Part shown: positions 8,855 through 19,364 of the stretch, piece after piece
How positions within the stretch are numbered: position 1 is the stretch's first letter
How the letters are laid out: each line of letters opens with the position of its first letter
Assembly (NCBI RefSeq): GCF_000171615.1
Contig: NZ_ABFU01000030.3
Span: 4,976-68,975 of the forward strand
DNA from: Bacillus coahuilensis m4-4
Lineage (GTDB): Bacteria > Bacillota > Bacilli > Bacillales > Bacillaceae_K
Direction: 5' to 3'
DNA: 64,000 nt
The notes under the pieces: generated by a model
The model's input: only the letters and a program-made list of their open reading frames with translations
Databases searched by the model: none
What the model was told of the DNA's origin: nothing
Translations under genes and position numbers: made by a program

Positions 8855-10386
8855 ATGGAATATGTTATTGAAATGCTTAATATTCGGAAAGAGTTCCCTG
8901 GAATCGTTGCCAATAATAACATCACACTTCAAGTGGAAAAGGGTGAGATTCATGCATTATTGGGTGAAAATGGTGCAGGTAAGTCTACTCTAATGAACGT
9001 GTTATTTGGTTTGTATCAGCCTGAAAAAGGAGAGATTCGCGTTAAGGGGGAAAAGGTGAATATTACAAACCCTAATATTGCGAATGACCTTGGTATAGGA
9101 ATGGTTCATCAGCACTTTATGCTTGTGGATACTTTCACTGTAACCGAAAACATTATTTTAGGTAGTGAACCTAAAAAAATGGGAACCGTTGATATTAAAA
9201 GTGCAGAAAAAGAGGTACAAGAGATTTCTGAACGATACGGGTTAAAAGTTGATCCTACGGCAAAAATTTCAGATATATCTGTTGGAATGCAGCAACGTGT
9301 GGAAATATTGAAAACATTGTATCGTGGTGCAGAGATCTTAATTTTTGATGAGCCAACCGCTGTATTAACACCTCAGGAAATTATTGAGCTAATTCAAATT
9401 ATGAAAACGCTTATTAATGAAGGAAAATCCATTATCTTAATTACTCATAAATTAAAAGAGATTATGGAAGTGTGTGACCGAGTAACAGTGATCCGTAAAG
9501 GAGAAGGAATTGGTACGGTGAATGTTTCAGAAACAAATCCGAACGAGCTTGCTAGTTTAATGGTGGGACGTGAAGTTTCCTTCACAACGGAAAAAACAGC
9601 AGCTAGTCCAAAAGAACCCGTGTTAGAAATTAAAGAGTTAAATGTTTTAGATTCACGTGGCATTAAATCTGTAAAAGGACTTAATCTAGAGGTCCGTGCA
9701 GGTGAAATTGTCGGGATTGCTGGTGTAGACGGGAATGGACAAACTGAGTTAATTGAAGCCATTACGGGGCTAATGAAATCTGATTCTGGACAGATCATGA
9801 TAAATGGAAAAGAAATTCAAAATCAAAAACCTCGACAAATCACTCGAGCAGGAGTAGGTCATATTCCTCAAGATCGTCATAAGCATGGACTTGTTCTTGA
9901 TTTTCCTATAGGAGAAAACATGGTTCTTCAAACGTATAATCAAGAACCAAATTCGAAAGCTGGTATCTTAAACTATAAAATATTTATTCCTATGCAAAGA
10001 AAATCATTCAAGAATTTGATGTCAGAACACCTAGCGAATACACGCTAGCTCGTGCGCTTTCAGGTGGTAATCAGCAAAAAGCCATTATTGGGCGTGAGGT
10101 TGATAGAAACCCAGACCTTCTGATTGCTGCACAGCCTACAAGAGGATTAGATGTAGGGGCTATTGAATTCATTCATAGTCGACTAATTGAACAACGTGAT
10201 CAAGGAAAAGCCGTTTTATTAGTGTCATTTGAATTAGATGAAATTATGAATGTTAGTGATCGAATTGCCGTTATCTATGAAGGTGAGATTGTTGCCGTCG
10301 TTAATCCAAAAGAAACAACAGAGCAAGAACTTGGGTTATTAATGGCTGGTCAATCGAAGAAAGCAGGTGAATCATCTCATGTCTAA
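8855..10386 (+). CDS. nupO: Nucleoside ABC importer ATP-binding protein (two ATPase domains), frameshifted
   Basis: The start is ATG 8855 (MEYVIEMLNI) after GATGAGGAG; a nearby ATG at 8851 is out of frame. Domain 1 has Walker A GENGAGKST (about 37-45), signature ISVGMQQRVEIL and Walker B ILIFDEPT. Domain 2 has the usual degenerate P-loop GVDGNGQTEL. A missing A in the A4 run at about 9977-9980 breaks the frame; after it the reading continues with LARALSGGNQQKAIIGRE, LLIAAQPTRGLDVG and a TAA at 10384-10386. Restored length is about 510 residues, normal for RbsA-like dual ATPases of the nucleoside group. Its stop overlaps the start of nupP. Confidence 0.87.
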
Positions 10387-11425
10387 TCGTTTAACAAATA
10401 GCCTAATTCCTGTGATTGCAACCATTTTAGGTATTTTAGTAGGAACCATCATTATGTTAGTAACAGGCTATAACCCTATTATTGCTTTATCTGCTTTATG
10501 GAGTGGAGCTTTTGGAGAGTCTTATTATATTGGTGAAACGATTCGTCAAGTTACACCTTTGATTCTAGCTGGGTTGTCCGTGGCCTTTGCATTTAGAACT
10601 GGACTATTTAATATTGGTGTGGAAGGACAATTAATCGTTGGGTGGCTTGCTGCTGTTTGGGTAGGGATTGCTTTTGACTTTCCAGCAATTATCCACGTTC
10701 CATTAGCGGTTATTGCTGCAGCACTTGCGGGAGCTTTATGGGGGTTCATTCCTGGGTTATTAAAGGCTAAATTTAAAGTTCATGAAGTTATTGTTACGAT
10801 CATGATGAACTATATTGCTCTTCATGTAACGAATCATATTATTAGAAATGTTTTATCAGAACAAAGTGATCGTACAGAATCCGTTGCTGAAACAGCGACA
10901 TTACGTTCTGACTTCTTGTCTGGTATAACAGATTTCTCAAGGCTTCACTGGGGAATTGTTATTGCTCTTATTGCTGTATTTTTAATGTGGTTTATTTTAG
11001 AAAAAACAACAAAAGGATATGAATTACGTTCTGTAGGATTTAACCAACACGCATCACAATATGCTGGGATGAATGTGGATCGCAATATTATTCTATCCAT
11101 GGTGATTTCTGGTGCATTCGCTGGATTAGCAGGAGCAATGGAAGGGCTAGGAACTTTTGGTTACGCTGCTATTAAAGGTGGATTTACTGGAACAGGATTT
11201 GATGGAATCGCCGTGGCCTTATTAGGTGCAGGAGGTCCAATTGGTATCATATTAGCTGCATTATTATTTGGTAGTTTAAAACAAGGGGCATTAAATATGC
11301 CACTTCAGTCTGGGGTGCCAAATGAATTAGTTGATATTATTATTGCATTAATTATTTTCTTTGTTGCTTCAAGTTATTTAATTAGAATCTTTATCGATCG
11401 TCTTAGCAAAAAGGGGGTGAAGTAA
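10379..11425 (+). CDS. nupP: Nucleoside ABC importer permease subunit 1
   Basis: A 348-residue membrane protein. ATG 10379 overlaps the end of the ATPase gene by 8 bases; an in-frame GTG at 10367 is an alternative. It has eight or more hydrophobic helices and the BPD_transp_2 signature regions (ALSVAFAFRTGLFNIGVEGQ type near residues 70-90 and GMNVDRNIILSMVISGAFAG near 235-255). It belongs to the branched BPD_transp_2 group that includes RbsC and NupP. It pairs with the next gene to make the heteromeric channel. Intact. Confidence 0.87.
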   Translation: MSNRLTNSLIPVIATILGILVGTIIMLVTGYNPIIALSALWSGAFGESYYIGETIRQVTPLILAGLSVAFAFRTGLFNIGVEGQLIVGWLAAVWVGIAFDFPAIIHVPLAVIAAALAGALWGFIPGLLKAKFKVHEVIVTIMMNYIALHVTNHIIRNVLSEQSDRTESVAETATLRSDFLSGITDFSRLHWGIVIALIAVFLMWFILEKTTKGYELRSVGFNQHASQYAGMNVDRNIILSMVISGAFAGLAGAMEGLGTFGYAAIKGGFTGTGFDGIAVALLGAGGPIGIILAALLFGSLKQGALNMPLQSGVPNELVDIIIALIIFFVASSYLIRIFIDRLSKKGVK

Positions 11426-12385
11426 GTGGGGTTAGTTGATACATTATCCATTATTATTTCTGCTACATTAATTTGGGCAGCACCACTTATTTTCACAGCT
11501 ATTGGGGGAGCTTTCTCTGAGCGTTCAGGTGTTGTAAACATCGGACTAGAAGGGTTAATGGTTACTGGAGCATTTACAGGAATTGTATTTAACCTTACGT
11601 TTGCTGGAAGCTTGGGTGACGCTACACCGTGGATTGCGTTACTTGTTGCCATGATAGTAGGGGCGCTATTCTCCCTTCTTCACGCATTAGCTTCTATAAC
11701 ATTTAGAGCTGACCAAGTCGTTTCTGGGGTTGCCATTAACATGCTAGCTTTAGGGTTATCATTATTTTTAGTGAAGATTATTTATGGAAAAGGTCAAACA
11801 GATATTATTCGTGAAGGTTTCGGGAAAGTAGATATTCCTTTATTGAAGGATATTCCAGTCATCGGAGATATTTTCTTCAATAATATCTATCTGCCATCTT
11901 ACTTAGCTATCATTGTGGCAATATTGGTTTGGTTTGTTATGTTTAAAACTCCATTTGGTCTTCGTCTTCGCTCAGTAGGGGAACATCCAATGGCTGCTGA
12001 TACTATGGGAATTAATGTGACAAAGATGCGTTATATTGGTGTTACATTATCTGGTGCGTTAGCAGGTATAGGAGGAGCTGTTTATGCTCAAGCCATTTCT
12101 TCAGATTTTTCTCACGCGACGATAAATGGTCAAGGCTTTATGGCATTAGCTGCTTTAGTCTTTGGTAAGTGGCATCCACTTGGAGCAATGGGTGCAGCAT
12201 TATTCTTCGGATTTGCTCAAAGCTTGAGTATTATTGGTGGTTCTTTACCTCTTTTTGAAAACATACCGAATGTTTACTTATTGATTGCTCCGTATGTATT
12301 AACCATTTTCGCTTTAGCCGGATTCATTGGGAAAGCGGATGCGCCTAAAGCATTAGGAACTACTTATATTAAAGGAAATCGTTAA
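11426..12385 (+). CDS. nupQ: Nucleoside ABC importer permease subunit 2
   Basis: A 319-residue membrane protein starting at GTG 11426, directly abutting the previous stop and preceded by AAGGGGGTGAAG. It has about eight helices, the early GAFSERSGVVNIGLEGLM segment and the cytoplasmic coupling region EHPMAADTMGINVTKMRY (about 190-208), both characteristic of the second BPD_transp_2 permease in purine nucleoside importers. It ends the operon, followed by a strong bidirectional terminator. Intact. Confidence 0.87.
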   Translation: MGLVDTLSIIISATLIWAAPLIFTAIGGAFSERSGVVNIGLEGLMVTGAFTGIVFNLTFAGSLGDATPWIALLVAMIVGALFSLLHALASITFRADQVVSGVAINMLALGLSLFLVKIIYGKGQTDIIREGFGKVDIPLLKDIPVIGDIFFNNIYLPSYLAIIVAILVWFVMFKTPFGLRLRSVGEHPMAADTMGINVTKMRYIGVTLSGALAGIGGAVYAQAISSDFSHATINGQGFMALAALVFGKWHPLGAMGAALFFGFAQSLSIIGGSLPLFENIPNVYLLIAPYVLTIFALAGFIGKADAPKALGTTYIKGNR

Positions 12386-12392
12386 ATGCAAT

Positions 12393-12424
12393 AACCACCC
12401 TAATGACATTAGGGTGGTTGTTTT
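12393..12424. terminator. Bidirectional intrinsic terminator
   Basis: A 12-bp perfect stem, AACCACCCTAAT (12393-12404) with ATTAGGGTGGTT (12408-12419), three-base loop, with T-rich sequence on the plus side. It separates the convergent importer operon and catalase gene. Confidence 0.8.
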
Positions 12425-13313
12425 ATATGTTTTCGAGCAATTTCTTCGCAATTCTCTTATAATCATCAGGATCAATACCAGGCGCAAACTCTTCAGGTAG
12501 ATCATCAAGATCAGGAATAGGTGCTCCTTTTGGAGTTCCCTCAACTACACGTAAAGGCTTTCCATTTTCAGGATTTGTTCCCTTCCAAATTTGGTTAATA
12601 TCTTTATAATCTGTATCACTCCATGTATATAAAATGTTATTCAACCCTTCTTCTTCATATTTTTTAGCAAAGTCAAAACGTGAATTACTTAAATCTGGTA
12701 CAGGTATCAACTTTTGTACCTCAACACCTGTTACAATCTCAATGGCTTTTGCGTAGGCTAGGGCATGAGTTCCTCCTCTCACAAGTAAATATCCAATCAT
12801 CTCTCTTGCTGTTACATGATCGGTCATTTCATATACTCTCATTTTATGAGTTCTGGCTCCTAGCTCTAGAAAGAAATTATGAAGTAAATCAAGTACTAGA
12901 TTGCCGCTGTTAAATACATAATCTCCTGTCCATGCCTTCCCCATTGAGTCACCAGGAAGAGCTGTTTGGGCGGTCGCGATATAATGATAGGAATTTCGTT
13001 TTGACAGGGCATTTTGCAGAGGAGCAATATCTGGGTCACCAGGAAAAGTTGTTCCTTTTGTAAGAAGATTGATGGTTGTATTAACGAGCTCAACATGGCC
13101 AAATTCTTCTGCGGTAATACTTGAAACTAAATCGTAGAAAGGTTTTAATTTTTTCTTATTTCTAAAACCGAATGATTGATACATATAATTATTTAAAGTT
13201 GACATTTCTCCAAACCTACCACCAAGTAATTCCTGAACAGCTGCAGCAGCATTTGCATCACCGTGTTCAGGCACGGTTAGCTCGATTAACATTCGATCCA
13301 TGCGCTTAAACAT
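12423..13313 (-). CDS. Manganese catalase family protein
   Basis: A 296-residue cytoplasmic or spore-associated di-manganese catalase of the YdbD/CotJC family, which disproportionates hydrogen peroxide. Ribosome site GGAGGAGATC lies before the ATG at 13313. Ferritin-like four-helix residues are visible: RFGEMSTLNNYMYQSFGF (about 32-49), EEFGHVELV (about 70-78, metal ligands), the LELGARTHKMRVYEMTDH stretch (about 150-167) and AREMIGYLLVRGGTHALAYA (about 170-189). The C-terminal tail is acidic and Pro-rich. It probably forms a unit with the DUF2642 gene upstream. Intact. Confidence 0.88.
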   Translation of the reverse strand: MFKRMDRMLIELTVPEHGDANAAAAVQELLGGRFGEMSTLNNYMYQSFGFRNKKKLKPFYDLVSSITAEEFGHVELVNTTINLLTKGTTFPGDPDIAPLQNALSKRNSYHYIATAQTALPGDSMGKAWTGDYVFNSGNLVLDLLHNFFLELGARTHKMRVYEMTDHVTAREMIGYLLVRGGTHALAYAKAIEIVTGVEVQKLIPVPDLSNSRFDFAKKYEEEGLNNILYTWSDTDYKDINQIWKGTNPENGKPLRVVEGTPKGAPIPDLDDLPEEFAPGIDPDDYKRIAKKLLENI

Positions 13314-13332
13314 GTTGATCTCCTCCGTATGC

Positions 13333-13548
13333 TTATTCGGGTGAAACCCATACTACTTCAGTTGTTCGAATATAAAATGGTCGATTCGAAATCTCTACTA
13401 CTAAATGATCTGGCATAACCGTTTTAAGTACACCTCTTAATGAACCTTGTGTGGTCTGAACGACAACCATTTCACCAATTATGGAAGTAAATGATTGATA
13501 AACATAGGCATCAATGATAGAAAATAAATTGACTTGCTCATTACTCAA
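13333..13548 (-). CDS. DUF2642 family small protein (spore coat-type)
   Basis: A 71-residue protein with a TTG start at 13548 preceded by GGGAGGGAT. The core VYQSFTSIIGEMVVVQTTQ... and GVLKTVMPDHLVVEI... are two beta-rich half-repeats typical of DUF2642/YuzF proteins, which resemble Sm-like folds and are common around spores. It ends 19 bases before the catalase start, so the two genes are likely co-transcribed. Confidence 0.7.
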   Translation of the reverse strand: MSNEQVNLFSIIDAYVYQSFTSIIGEMVVVQTTQGSLRGVLKTVMPDHLVVEISNRPFYIRTTEVVWVSPE

Positions 13549-13655
13549 AGCACTATCCCTCCCTTCACTGAACCTCCTTTAAATGTATATGTGGTATAAA
13601 TTGAATTAAAGATTGTCTGCATTAAAGAAAGAAAAAGTTTGTGAAAGGCAAATTC

Positions 13656-13685
13656 TTGTATACATCTTACGAAAAAATGTATAGT
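13656..13685 (+). promoter_or_regulatory. Candidate sigma-A promoter for ymfF
   Basis: TTGTAT (13656-13661) and TATAGT (13680-13685) are 18 bases apart, about 40 bp before the ymfF start. Confidence 0.45.
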
Positions 13686-13723
13686 AAGTATAAATACTTT
13701 GGAATTAACGAAGGAGGAAGAAG

Positions 13724-15003
13724 ATGACTTTAACGAATGAAGTAATTCACAAGCAAAAAGGTTACCGCTTACATATCGTAAAAACTGAAAAGTATAAGAC
13801 CAATACAATTGTTTGGAAAATGAAGGCACCTTTATCAGAAGACACTGTGACATTAAGAGGGTTACTACCTCATGTATTACAAAGTAGCTCGAATGCTTAC
13901 CCAACAACAACAAAATTACGATCCTATCTTGATGAATTATATGGTGCTCATTTTTTTGTAGATGTAGGTAAAAAGGGAGAGCAGCACGTAATGAGCTTTA
14001 GTATTGAGTTAGCAAATGAGAAATTTTTAAAAGATCAAACGCCACTTTTAGAAAAAGCCATTGCGTTTTTAAAGGAAATTCTTCTTCAACCACTTTTAGA
14101 AGACGGTGCATTTCACAAAGAAACTGTTCAAAAAGAAAAAAGAAAATCAACTGCAACGGATCGAGTCTATTTATGATGACAAAATGAGATATGCAAACTC
14201 ACGTATAACAGAAGAAATGTTTAAAGGTGAAGCTTTTTCTATGCAGCCTTATGGCATTAAAGGTAAGGTAGACGCCATTACTCCTAGAGACTTATTCGAT
14301 TACTATGAAAAAGCCATCAATGAAGATGATTTAGATCTTTATATTGTTGGAGATGTAGAAGAAAGTGAAGTGATTGAATTAACCAATAGGTATATTCAAT
14401 TACCTGAACGTACTGGAAACACGAGACCAAAAGGAGACGTAGCGTCCCGCTCAAATGTTAAAGAGGTAATTGATCGTCAGCCAATTAGTCAAGGGAAACT
14501 AAATATGGGATATAGAACGTTTATACAATTTGGTGATCAAGATTATTATGCTCTACAAGTATTCAATGGCATATTTGGTTGGTTTTTCTCATTCTAAGTT
14601 ATTTGCTAATGTAAGGGAAAAGGCGAGTTTAGCGTATTATGCTGCAAGTCGTTTGGAAAGTCATAAAGGTGTGATGATGGTTATGTCAGGTATTGATTTT
14701 CCAAATTATAATCAAGCAGTAACGATCATAAATGAACAATTAGAAGCTATGAGACAGGGAGACTTTAGCGAGGAAGACATCCGGCAGACGAAGGCAGTAA
14801 TTATAAATCAATTATTAGAAACGATTGATACTTCTCGAGGGTTAGTAGAAGTTCTTTATCATAATGTAGTTTCTGGTGTTGACATTGAGTTAACGACATG
14901 GATTGAAAAAATAGATGGAACAACGAAAGATGAAATTGTTCAAGCAGCCAAAAAAGTACAGTTAGATACCATCTACTTTTTAACAGAACAGGAGGGAGCT
15001 TAA
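13724..15003 (+). CDS. ymfF: M16-family peptidase-like protein YmfF, two frameshifts
   Basis: ATG 13724 follows GAAGGAGGAAG. Two indels break the frame: an extra A in the A6 run at 14136-14141 and an extra T near 14579-14587. Restoring them gives about 425 residues, the normal size for YmfF. The fold is the inverted-zincin (insulinase-like) pair of alpha/beta domains. At the position of the zinc motif (LRGLLPHVLQSSS, about residues 46-58) there is no HxxEH, so this subunit should lack catalysis, as in other YmfF proteins; the C-terminal half carries the R/Y-type substrate region (SHSKLFANVREKASLAYYA). It overlaps the start of ymfH by one base (TAATG). Confidence 0.85.
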
Positions 15004-16293
15004 TGGAGAAAATTCAATTTGACCAACTTCAAGAGGAATTATACTATGAAAAGTTAGATAATGGGCTAGATGTCTATATTCTTCCTAAGAAGGGCTTCAA
15101 TAAAACGTATGCCACATTTACAACAAAATACGGATCAATTGATAATCATTTTATTCCTCTTAATCAAAATGATTTTGTAAAAGTGCCTGATGGGATTGCT
15201 CATTTTCTTGAGCACAAAATGTTTGAAAGGAAGAAGGAGATGTGTTTCAGCATTTTAGTAAACAAGGCGCATCTGCAAACGCATTCACTTCTTTTACAAG
15301 AACCGCCTACTTATTCTCAAGTACCTCCAATGTTGATTCTAATTTAACAACACTGTTAAACTTTGTTCAAGAGCCGTATTTTACGGAAAAGACTGTTGAG
15401 AAAGAAAAAGGAATTATTGGTCAAGAGATTAGAATGTATGAGGATAATCCCGATTGGCGTTTATATTTCGGACTCATCCAAAATATGTTTCATCACCATC
15501 CTGTTAAGATTGATATCGCTGGAACTGTCGAAAGTATTGCAGACATCACGAAGGATATGCTATACGAATGCTACGAAACATTCTATCATCCGAGTAATAT
15601 GCTGTTATTTGTGGTGGGTTCAGTAGAACCAAATGAAGTCATGAAGCTTGTAAAAGATAATCAAAAGAACAAACCATTTAAGAATCAATCTGAAATCAAG
15701 CGTAAATTTGACGAAGAACCTCCTTCTGTTGCTAGAGAAAAGCAGGTGCTAGAAATGAATGTGCAATCATCTAAATGCCTGGTTGGAATTAAAGAAAATC
15801 AACTAGGACAAAAAGGTGATGACATGTTAAAGAAAGAACTGATGACAAATGTTATGCTAGATATGATGTTTGGAAAAAGTTCTGATCATTACTTTGAACT
15901 TTATAATGAAGGGTTAATTGATGAATCGTTTTCATATGATTATACTCAGGAACAAGGCTTTGGTTTTGCTATGCTAGGTGGAGACACAAGGCATCCAGAT
16001 AAGTTGGCAGAACGTCTTAAATCAATTCTGTTAAATGCTAGCGGTGGTGAAGATTTAACGAAAGAATCTCTTGAACGTACCAAAAAGAAAAAATAGGAGC
16101 TTTCCTAAGAGCAATTAATTCACCTGAGTACATCGCGAACCAATTTACTCGTTACGCATTTAATGAGATGGATTTATTTAAGGTAGTTCCTATTCTAGAA
16201 ACCATAACAATTGATGATGTGAAAGAGAGAGCAGTGAACTTTGTATCCGAAGATCGGTTAACCGTTTGTCAGGTGATTCCAAAATCTTCATGA
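15003..16293 (+). CDS. ymfH: M16-family zinc peptidase YmfH, two frameshifts
   Basis: Starts at ATG 15003 inside the ymfF stop. It carries the intact inverted zinc motif HFLEH at about residues 67-71 and the downstream acidic helix EKEKGIIGQEIRMYEDNP, so this is the catalytic partner. One A is missing in AAA at 15226-15228 right after the motif, and one A is extra in A6 at 16088-16093 near the end. Restored length is about 428 residues. The pair probably forms a heterodimeric peptidase; the substrate is not known to me. A terminator follows. Confidence 0.85.
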
Positions 16294-16301
16294 AAAATAT
16301 G

Positions 16302-16330
16302 GACCTTCTAGACATCTAGAAGGTCTTTCT
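16302..16330 (+). terminator. Intrinsic terminator after ymfH
   Basis: GACCTTCTAGA (16302-16312) pairs with TCTAGAAGGTC (16315-16325), followed by a short T-rich tail. Confidence 0.75.
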
Positions 16331-16380
16331 ACGTAAGCTTTAGACATGCTCAATATTCTATCAAGAACAGGGAGTTAAAA

Positions 16381-17106
16381 ATGAACGACCAAAAATTCGC
16401 ATTAATTTTAGGGGCAAGTGGTGGAATCGGTAAGGCAACAGCATTAAGGCTAGGAAAGGAAGGCTGGTCTTTATATCTTCATTATCATCAAAATGAAGAA
16501 GCTGTTATAGAAATCATTAATGCATTAAAGGATGAACAAATAGAATGTATTCCACTACAATGTGATTTATTAGAAGAGGAGGCCATTGAAAAAATTGAAC
16601 ACTCGATTTTTTCAATAGATAGCCTCATCTATACATCTGGAACTTCTTCGTATGGACTTCTGCAGGATATCTCTCAAACAGAAATTAAAAATCAAATGAA
16701 ATTACATCTAGAACAACCGATTTTATTAACTCAACGCTTACTTCCAAAACTCTTACAAACAAAGGGGAGTATCGTATATGTTAGTTCTATTTGGGGAGAA
16801 ACAGGTGCTTCTTTTGAAACGGTTTATTCAGCTGCTAAAGGAGGACAAATCGCCTTTATGAAAGCATTAGCTAAAGAGGTTGGACCAAGTGGGGTTACCG
16901 TTAATTGTGTAGCACCAGGTGTAGTAAATACAACTATGATGGGCAGTTTTTCAGAGGATGAAAGACAAAGTATGGTGGAAGAGATTCCTTTAGGAAGATT
17001 TTGTCATCCGCATGAAGTAGCGGGATCTATTAGCTTTTTACTATCGAAGGATGCAAAGTATATTACTGGCCATGTACTTTCCATAAATGGTGGCTGGCAC
17101 ATGTAA
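16381..17106 (+). CDS. ymfI: SDR-family reductase YmfI (EF-P 5-aminopentanone reductase)
   Basis: A 241-residue short-chain dehydrogenase. The Rossmann motif GASGGIGKAT is at about residues 11-20, the active-site Ser lies in VYVSSIWGE, and the YSAAKGG catalytic Tyr/Lys pair is near 152-158. In B. subtilis YmfI reduces the 5-aminopentanone group on Lys32 of elongation factor P to 5-aminopentanol, supporting translation of polyproline stretches; position after ymfH supports orthology. CAGGGAG is the ribosome site. Intact. Confidence 0.87.
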   Translation: MNDQKFALILGASGGIGKATALRLGKEGWSLYLHYHQNEEAVIEIINALKDEQIECIPLQCDLLEEEAIEKIEHSIFSIDSLIYTSGTSSYGLLQDISQTEIKNQMKLHLEQPILLTQRLLPKLLQTKGSIVYVSSIWGETGASFETVYSAAKGGQIAFMKALAKEVGPSGVTVNCVAPGVVNTTMMGSFSEDERQSMVEEIPLGRFCHPHEVAGSISFLLSKDAKYITGHVLSINGGWHM

Positions 17107-17174
17107 ATTACATGCATATTTTCATTTTTGTAATGCAAACTAACACTGTAATACAAAAAGGGAGGCATACAAAC

Positions 17175-17468
17175 ATGAGTGTATTAGATAACTGGTCAGA
17201 TTGGAAGAATTTCTTAGGTGATCGTTTGCACCATGCCCAAAATGAAGGTATGGACGAAAAAGTAGTCAATGATTTAGCTTACGAGATAGGTGATTATTTA
17301 GCTAAGCAAGTTGAAGCTAAAAATGACCAAGAGAGAGTATTAGCAGACCTTTGGTCGGTTGCTTCTGAACAAGAACAACATGCTATCGCAAATATGATGG
17401 TTAAATTAGTTCAAAATAACGGAACTAAAGTAAAAAAAGAGAGGATATCCTCTCTTTTTTTGTTATAA
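17175..17468 (+). CDS. ymfJ: DUF3243 family protein YmfJ
   Basis: ATG 17175 has an AAGGGAGG site. The sequence WSDWKNFLGDRLHHAQNEGM... fits the small all-helical DUF3243 protein between ymfI and ymfK. The last 13 codons (after VQNNGT) run into the terminator hairpin, unusual for this family of about 85 residues. An extra A in the AAA at 17427-17429 would remove this tail and end the protein at TAA 17431-17433. Function unknown. Confidence 0.75.
   Translation: MSVLDNWSDWKNFLGDRLHHAQNEGMDEKVVNDLAYEIGDYLAKQVEAKNDQERVLADLWSVASEQEQHAIANMMVKLVQNNGTKVKKERISSLFLL
17439..17461 (+). terminator. Intrinsic terminator after ymfJ
   Basis: GAGAGGAT (17439-17446) pairs with ATCCTCTC (17447-17454), flanked by an A-run and followed by seven T. 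Confidence 0.75.
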
Positions 17469-17634
17469 TAAATAATCAGATCATTTAAAAGTTAAGTTGT
17501 ATTAATTCCTTTTTTTATTTATGTAAATCACATAAGTTATCTCACGTAAAACTTTCCTTATATGTTAAAATCATATATGATAAATATAATGACAAGTTTC
17601 TACAAAATTTCACTCCTTTTTGGGAGGTGTACGT

Positions 17635-18450
17635 ATGGATAAAAAAGAATGGTATTTAGAATATGAAATTCAAGTAAATCGTCCAGGTTTGTTAGGTGAT
17701 ATCGCTTCATTACTTGGAATGCTCTCTATTAACATTGTGACCATTAACGGAGTAGATGAGGGGCGCCGAGGGATGCTATTACTAGCTGAAACGGATGCTC
17801 AAATAACAAGATTAGAATCTATCCTACACACAATGGATACCATTAATGTGACAAAGATTAGAGAACCTAAACTACGTGACCGTTTAGCAGTAAGGCATGG
17901 ACGTTATATTCAACGAGATGCTGATGATAAAAAAACCTTTCGATTTGTTCGAGATGAATTAGGGTTATTAGTTGACTTTATGGCTGAATTATTTAAACAA
18001 GATGAACACAAACTAATAGGAATTAGAGGAATGCCTAGAGTAGGGAAGACAGAATCTATTGTAGCATCCAGTGTTTGTGCTAACAAAAAATGGCTTTTTG
18101 TTTCATCAACGCTCATTAAGCAGACCATCCGAAGTCAATTAATACAAGATGAGTACAATGCTAATAATATTTTTATCCTTGATGGTATCGTTTCAGCCAA
18201 GACATCAAATGAAAAGCACTGGCAGTTAGTTAGAGAAATTATGAGAATGAATTCGGTTAAAGTAATTGAGCATCCTGATATTTTTGTGCAAAACACGGAA
18301 TATACGATGGAAGATTTTGATTACATTATAGAACTAAGAAATGATCCAAATGAAGAGATTACATATGAACTTATTCAACGAAATCAATTTTTTCAAGATC
18401 ATGATTTTTGGTGGATTCGATTTTTAAATAGTGGAAGGTGTTACAGTTGA
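17635..18450 (+). CDS. ymfK: DUF3388 protein YmfK (ACT-like and P-loop regions)
   Basis: Starts at ATG 17635 (GGGAGGTGT site). Residues about 5-75 look like an ACT domain (YEIQVNRPGLLGDIASLLGM), a small-ligand sensor fold. After a linker, IGIRGMPRVGKTES (about 133-146) reads as a P-loop and ANNIFILDG as a following strand, so the C-terminal DUF3388 part may bind nucleotide. The role is unknown. It overlaps the ymfM start by four bases, so the two are translationally coupled. Confidence 0.8.
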   Translation: MDKKEWYLEYEIQVNRPGLLGDIASLLGMLSINIVTINGVDEGRRGMLLLAETDAQITRLESILHTMDTINVTKIREPKLRDRLAVRHGRYIQRDADDKKTFRFVRDELGLLVDFMAELFKQDEHKLIGIRGMPRVGKTESIVASSVCANKKWLFVSSTLIKQTIRSQLIQDEYNANNIFILDGIVSAKTSNEKHWQLVREIMRMNSVKVIEHPDIFVQNTEYTMEDFDYIIELRNDPNEEITYELIQRNQFFQDHDFWWIRFLNSGRCYS

Positions 18451-19357
18451 CTGAACTAGGTTCTAGATTGAAAGAAGCTCGTGAAGCAAAAGGGCTATCT
18501 TTAGAAGACGTACAAGAAATAAACAAAAATTACAAAAAAGATATCTTCAAGGAATTGAAGAAGGTAATTATAGTGTGATGCCAGGTAAGTTTTACGTTCG
18601 TGCATTTATTAAGCAATATGCGGAGGCAGTAAATTTAAATTCTGATGAGCTGTTTTCTGAATATGCCAATGATGTACCTAAAACGGAACCAGACGATTAT
18701 CAACAGCCACTTTCCCGAGTTAAAACAAATAGCCAAGTGTCTGAAAAAGGGTCAAAGTTAATGGAGTTCTTCCCCATGTTCCTTGTCATTTTCTTTGTTA
18801 TCTTAGCAATTGTAGTTGCTTATTATTTTATTCAAAAGGCAATGAATACAACCAATTCGAGTGAAGTTCCAGATGAACCACAAGAACAAGTAATTATTGA
18901 AGAAACATCTGATCCAATAATTGAAGAGGATGAACCAGAAGAACAATCAGAACCGATTGAGACAGAAGAGACTCCTTCAAGTGAGCCAGAAGAAGATAGC
19001 CAACCACAATCGGTATTAGCTATAAAAGAAACTTCCGGCACCTCTACTACTTACACTCTATCAAATTCAGATGATTTTACGGTAGAACTAGAGGCGGCAC
19101 CTGGCGGGGAATCATGGATTACGATGACCGATTCTAACGGAGAAAGAGTGTATTATAATTTCGTTAAAGATACACAAGTGGAGTCCTTTGATTTAAATGA
19201 GGCTACAAGCGTTACAATTAAAGTAGGAAGTGCACCGAATACGATCATTCGTGTTAATGGTCAAGAGCTTCAGTATGAGATTGATCCAAGTTCTAGTAAT
19301 GGGATTACTCAAGAAATAATTATTGAAAAATTAGAACAAGAGAGCACTGAAGAATAA
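18447..19357 (+). CDS. ymfM: RodZ-like membrane protein YmfM, frameshifted
   Basis: TTG 18447 starts an N-terminal helix-turn-helix (LGSRLKEAREAKGLSLEDVQ) typical of RodZ/YmfM. A missing A near 18521 shifts the frame; restoring it continues KRYLQGIEEGNYSVMPGKF. A single membrane span (FFPMFLVIFFVILAIVVAYY) follows at about residue 110, then an extracellular Glu/Pro-rich linker and a C-terminal DUF4115 beta domain (LEAAPGGESWITMTDSNGE). RodZ links MreB to the wall-elongation machinery. It precedes pgsA as in B. subtilis. Confidence 0.85.
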
Positions 19358-19364
19358 TGAGGAG

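Noticed and set aside
13545-13913. 122-codon frame on the minus strand overlapping ymfF
   Set aside because: It is antisense to a clear gene, has no ribosome site and shows no protein-like motif.
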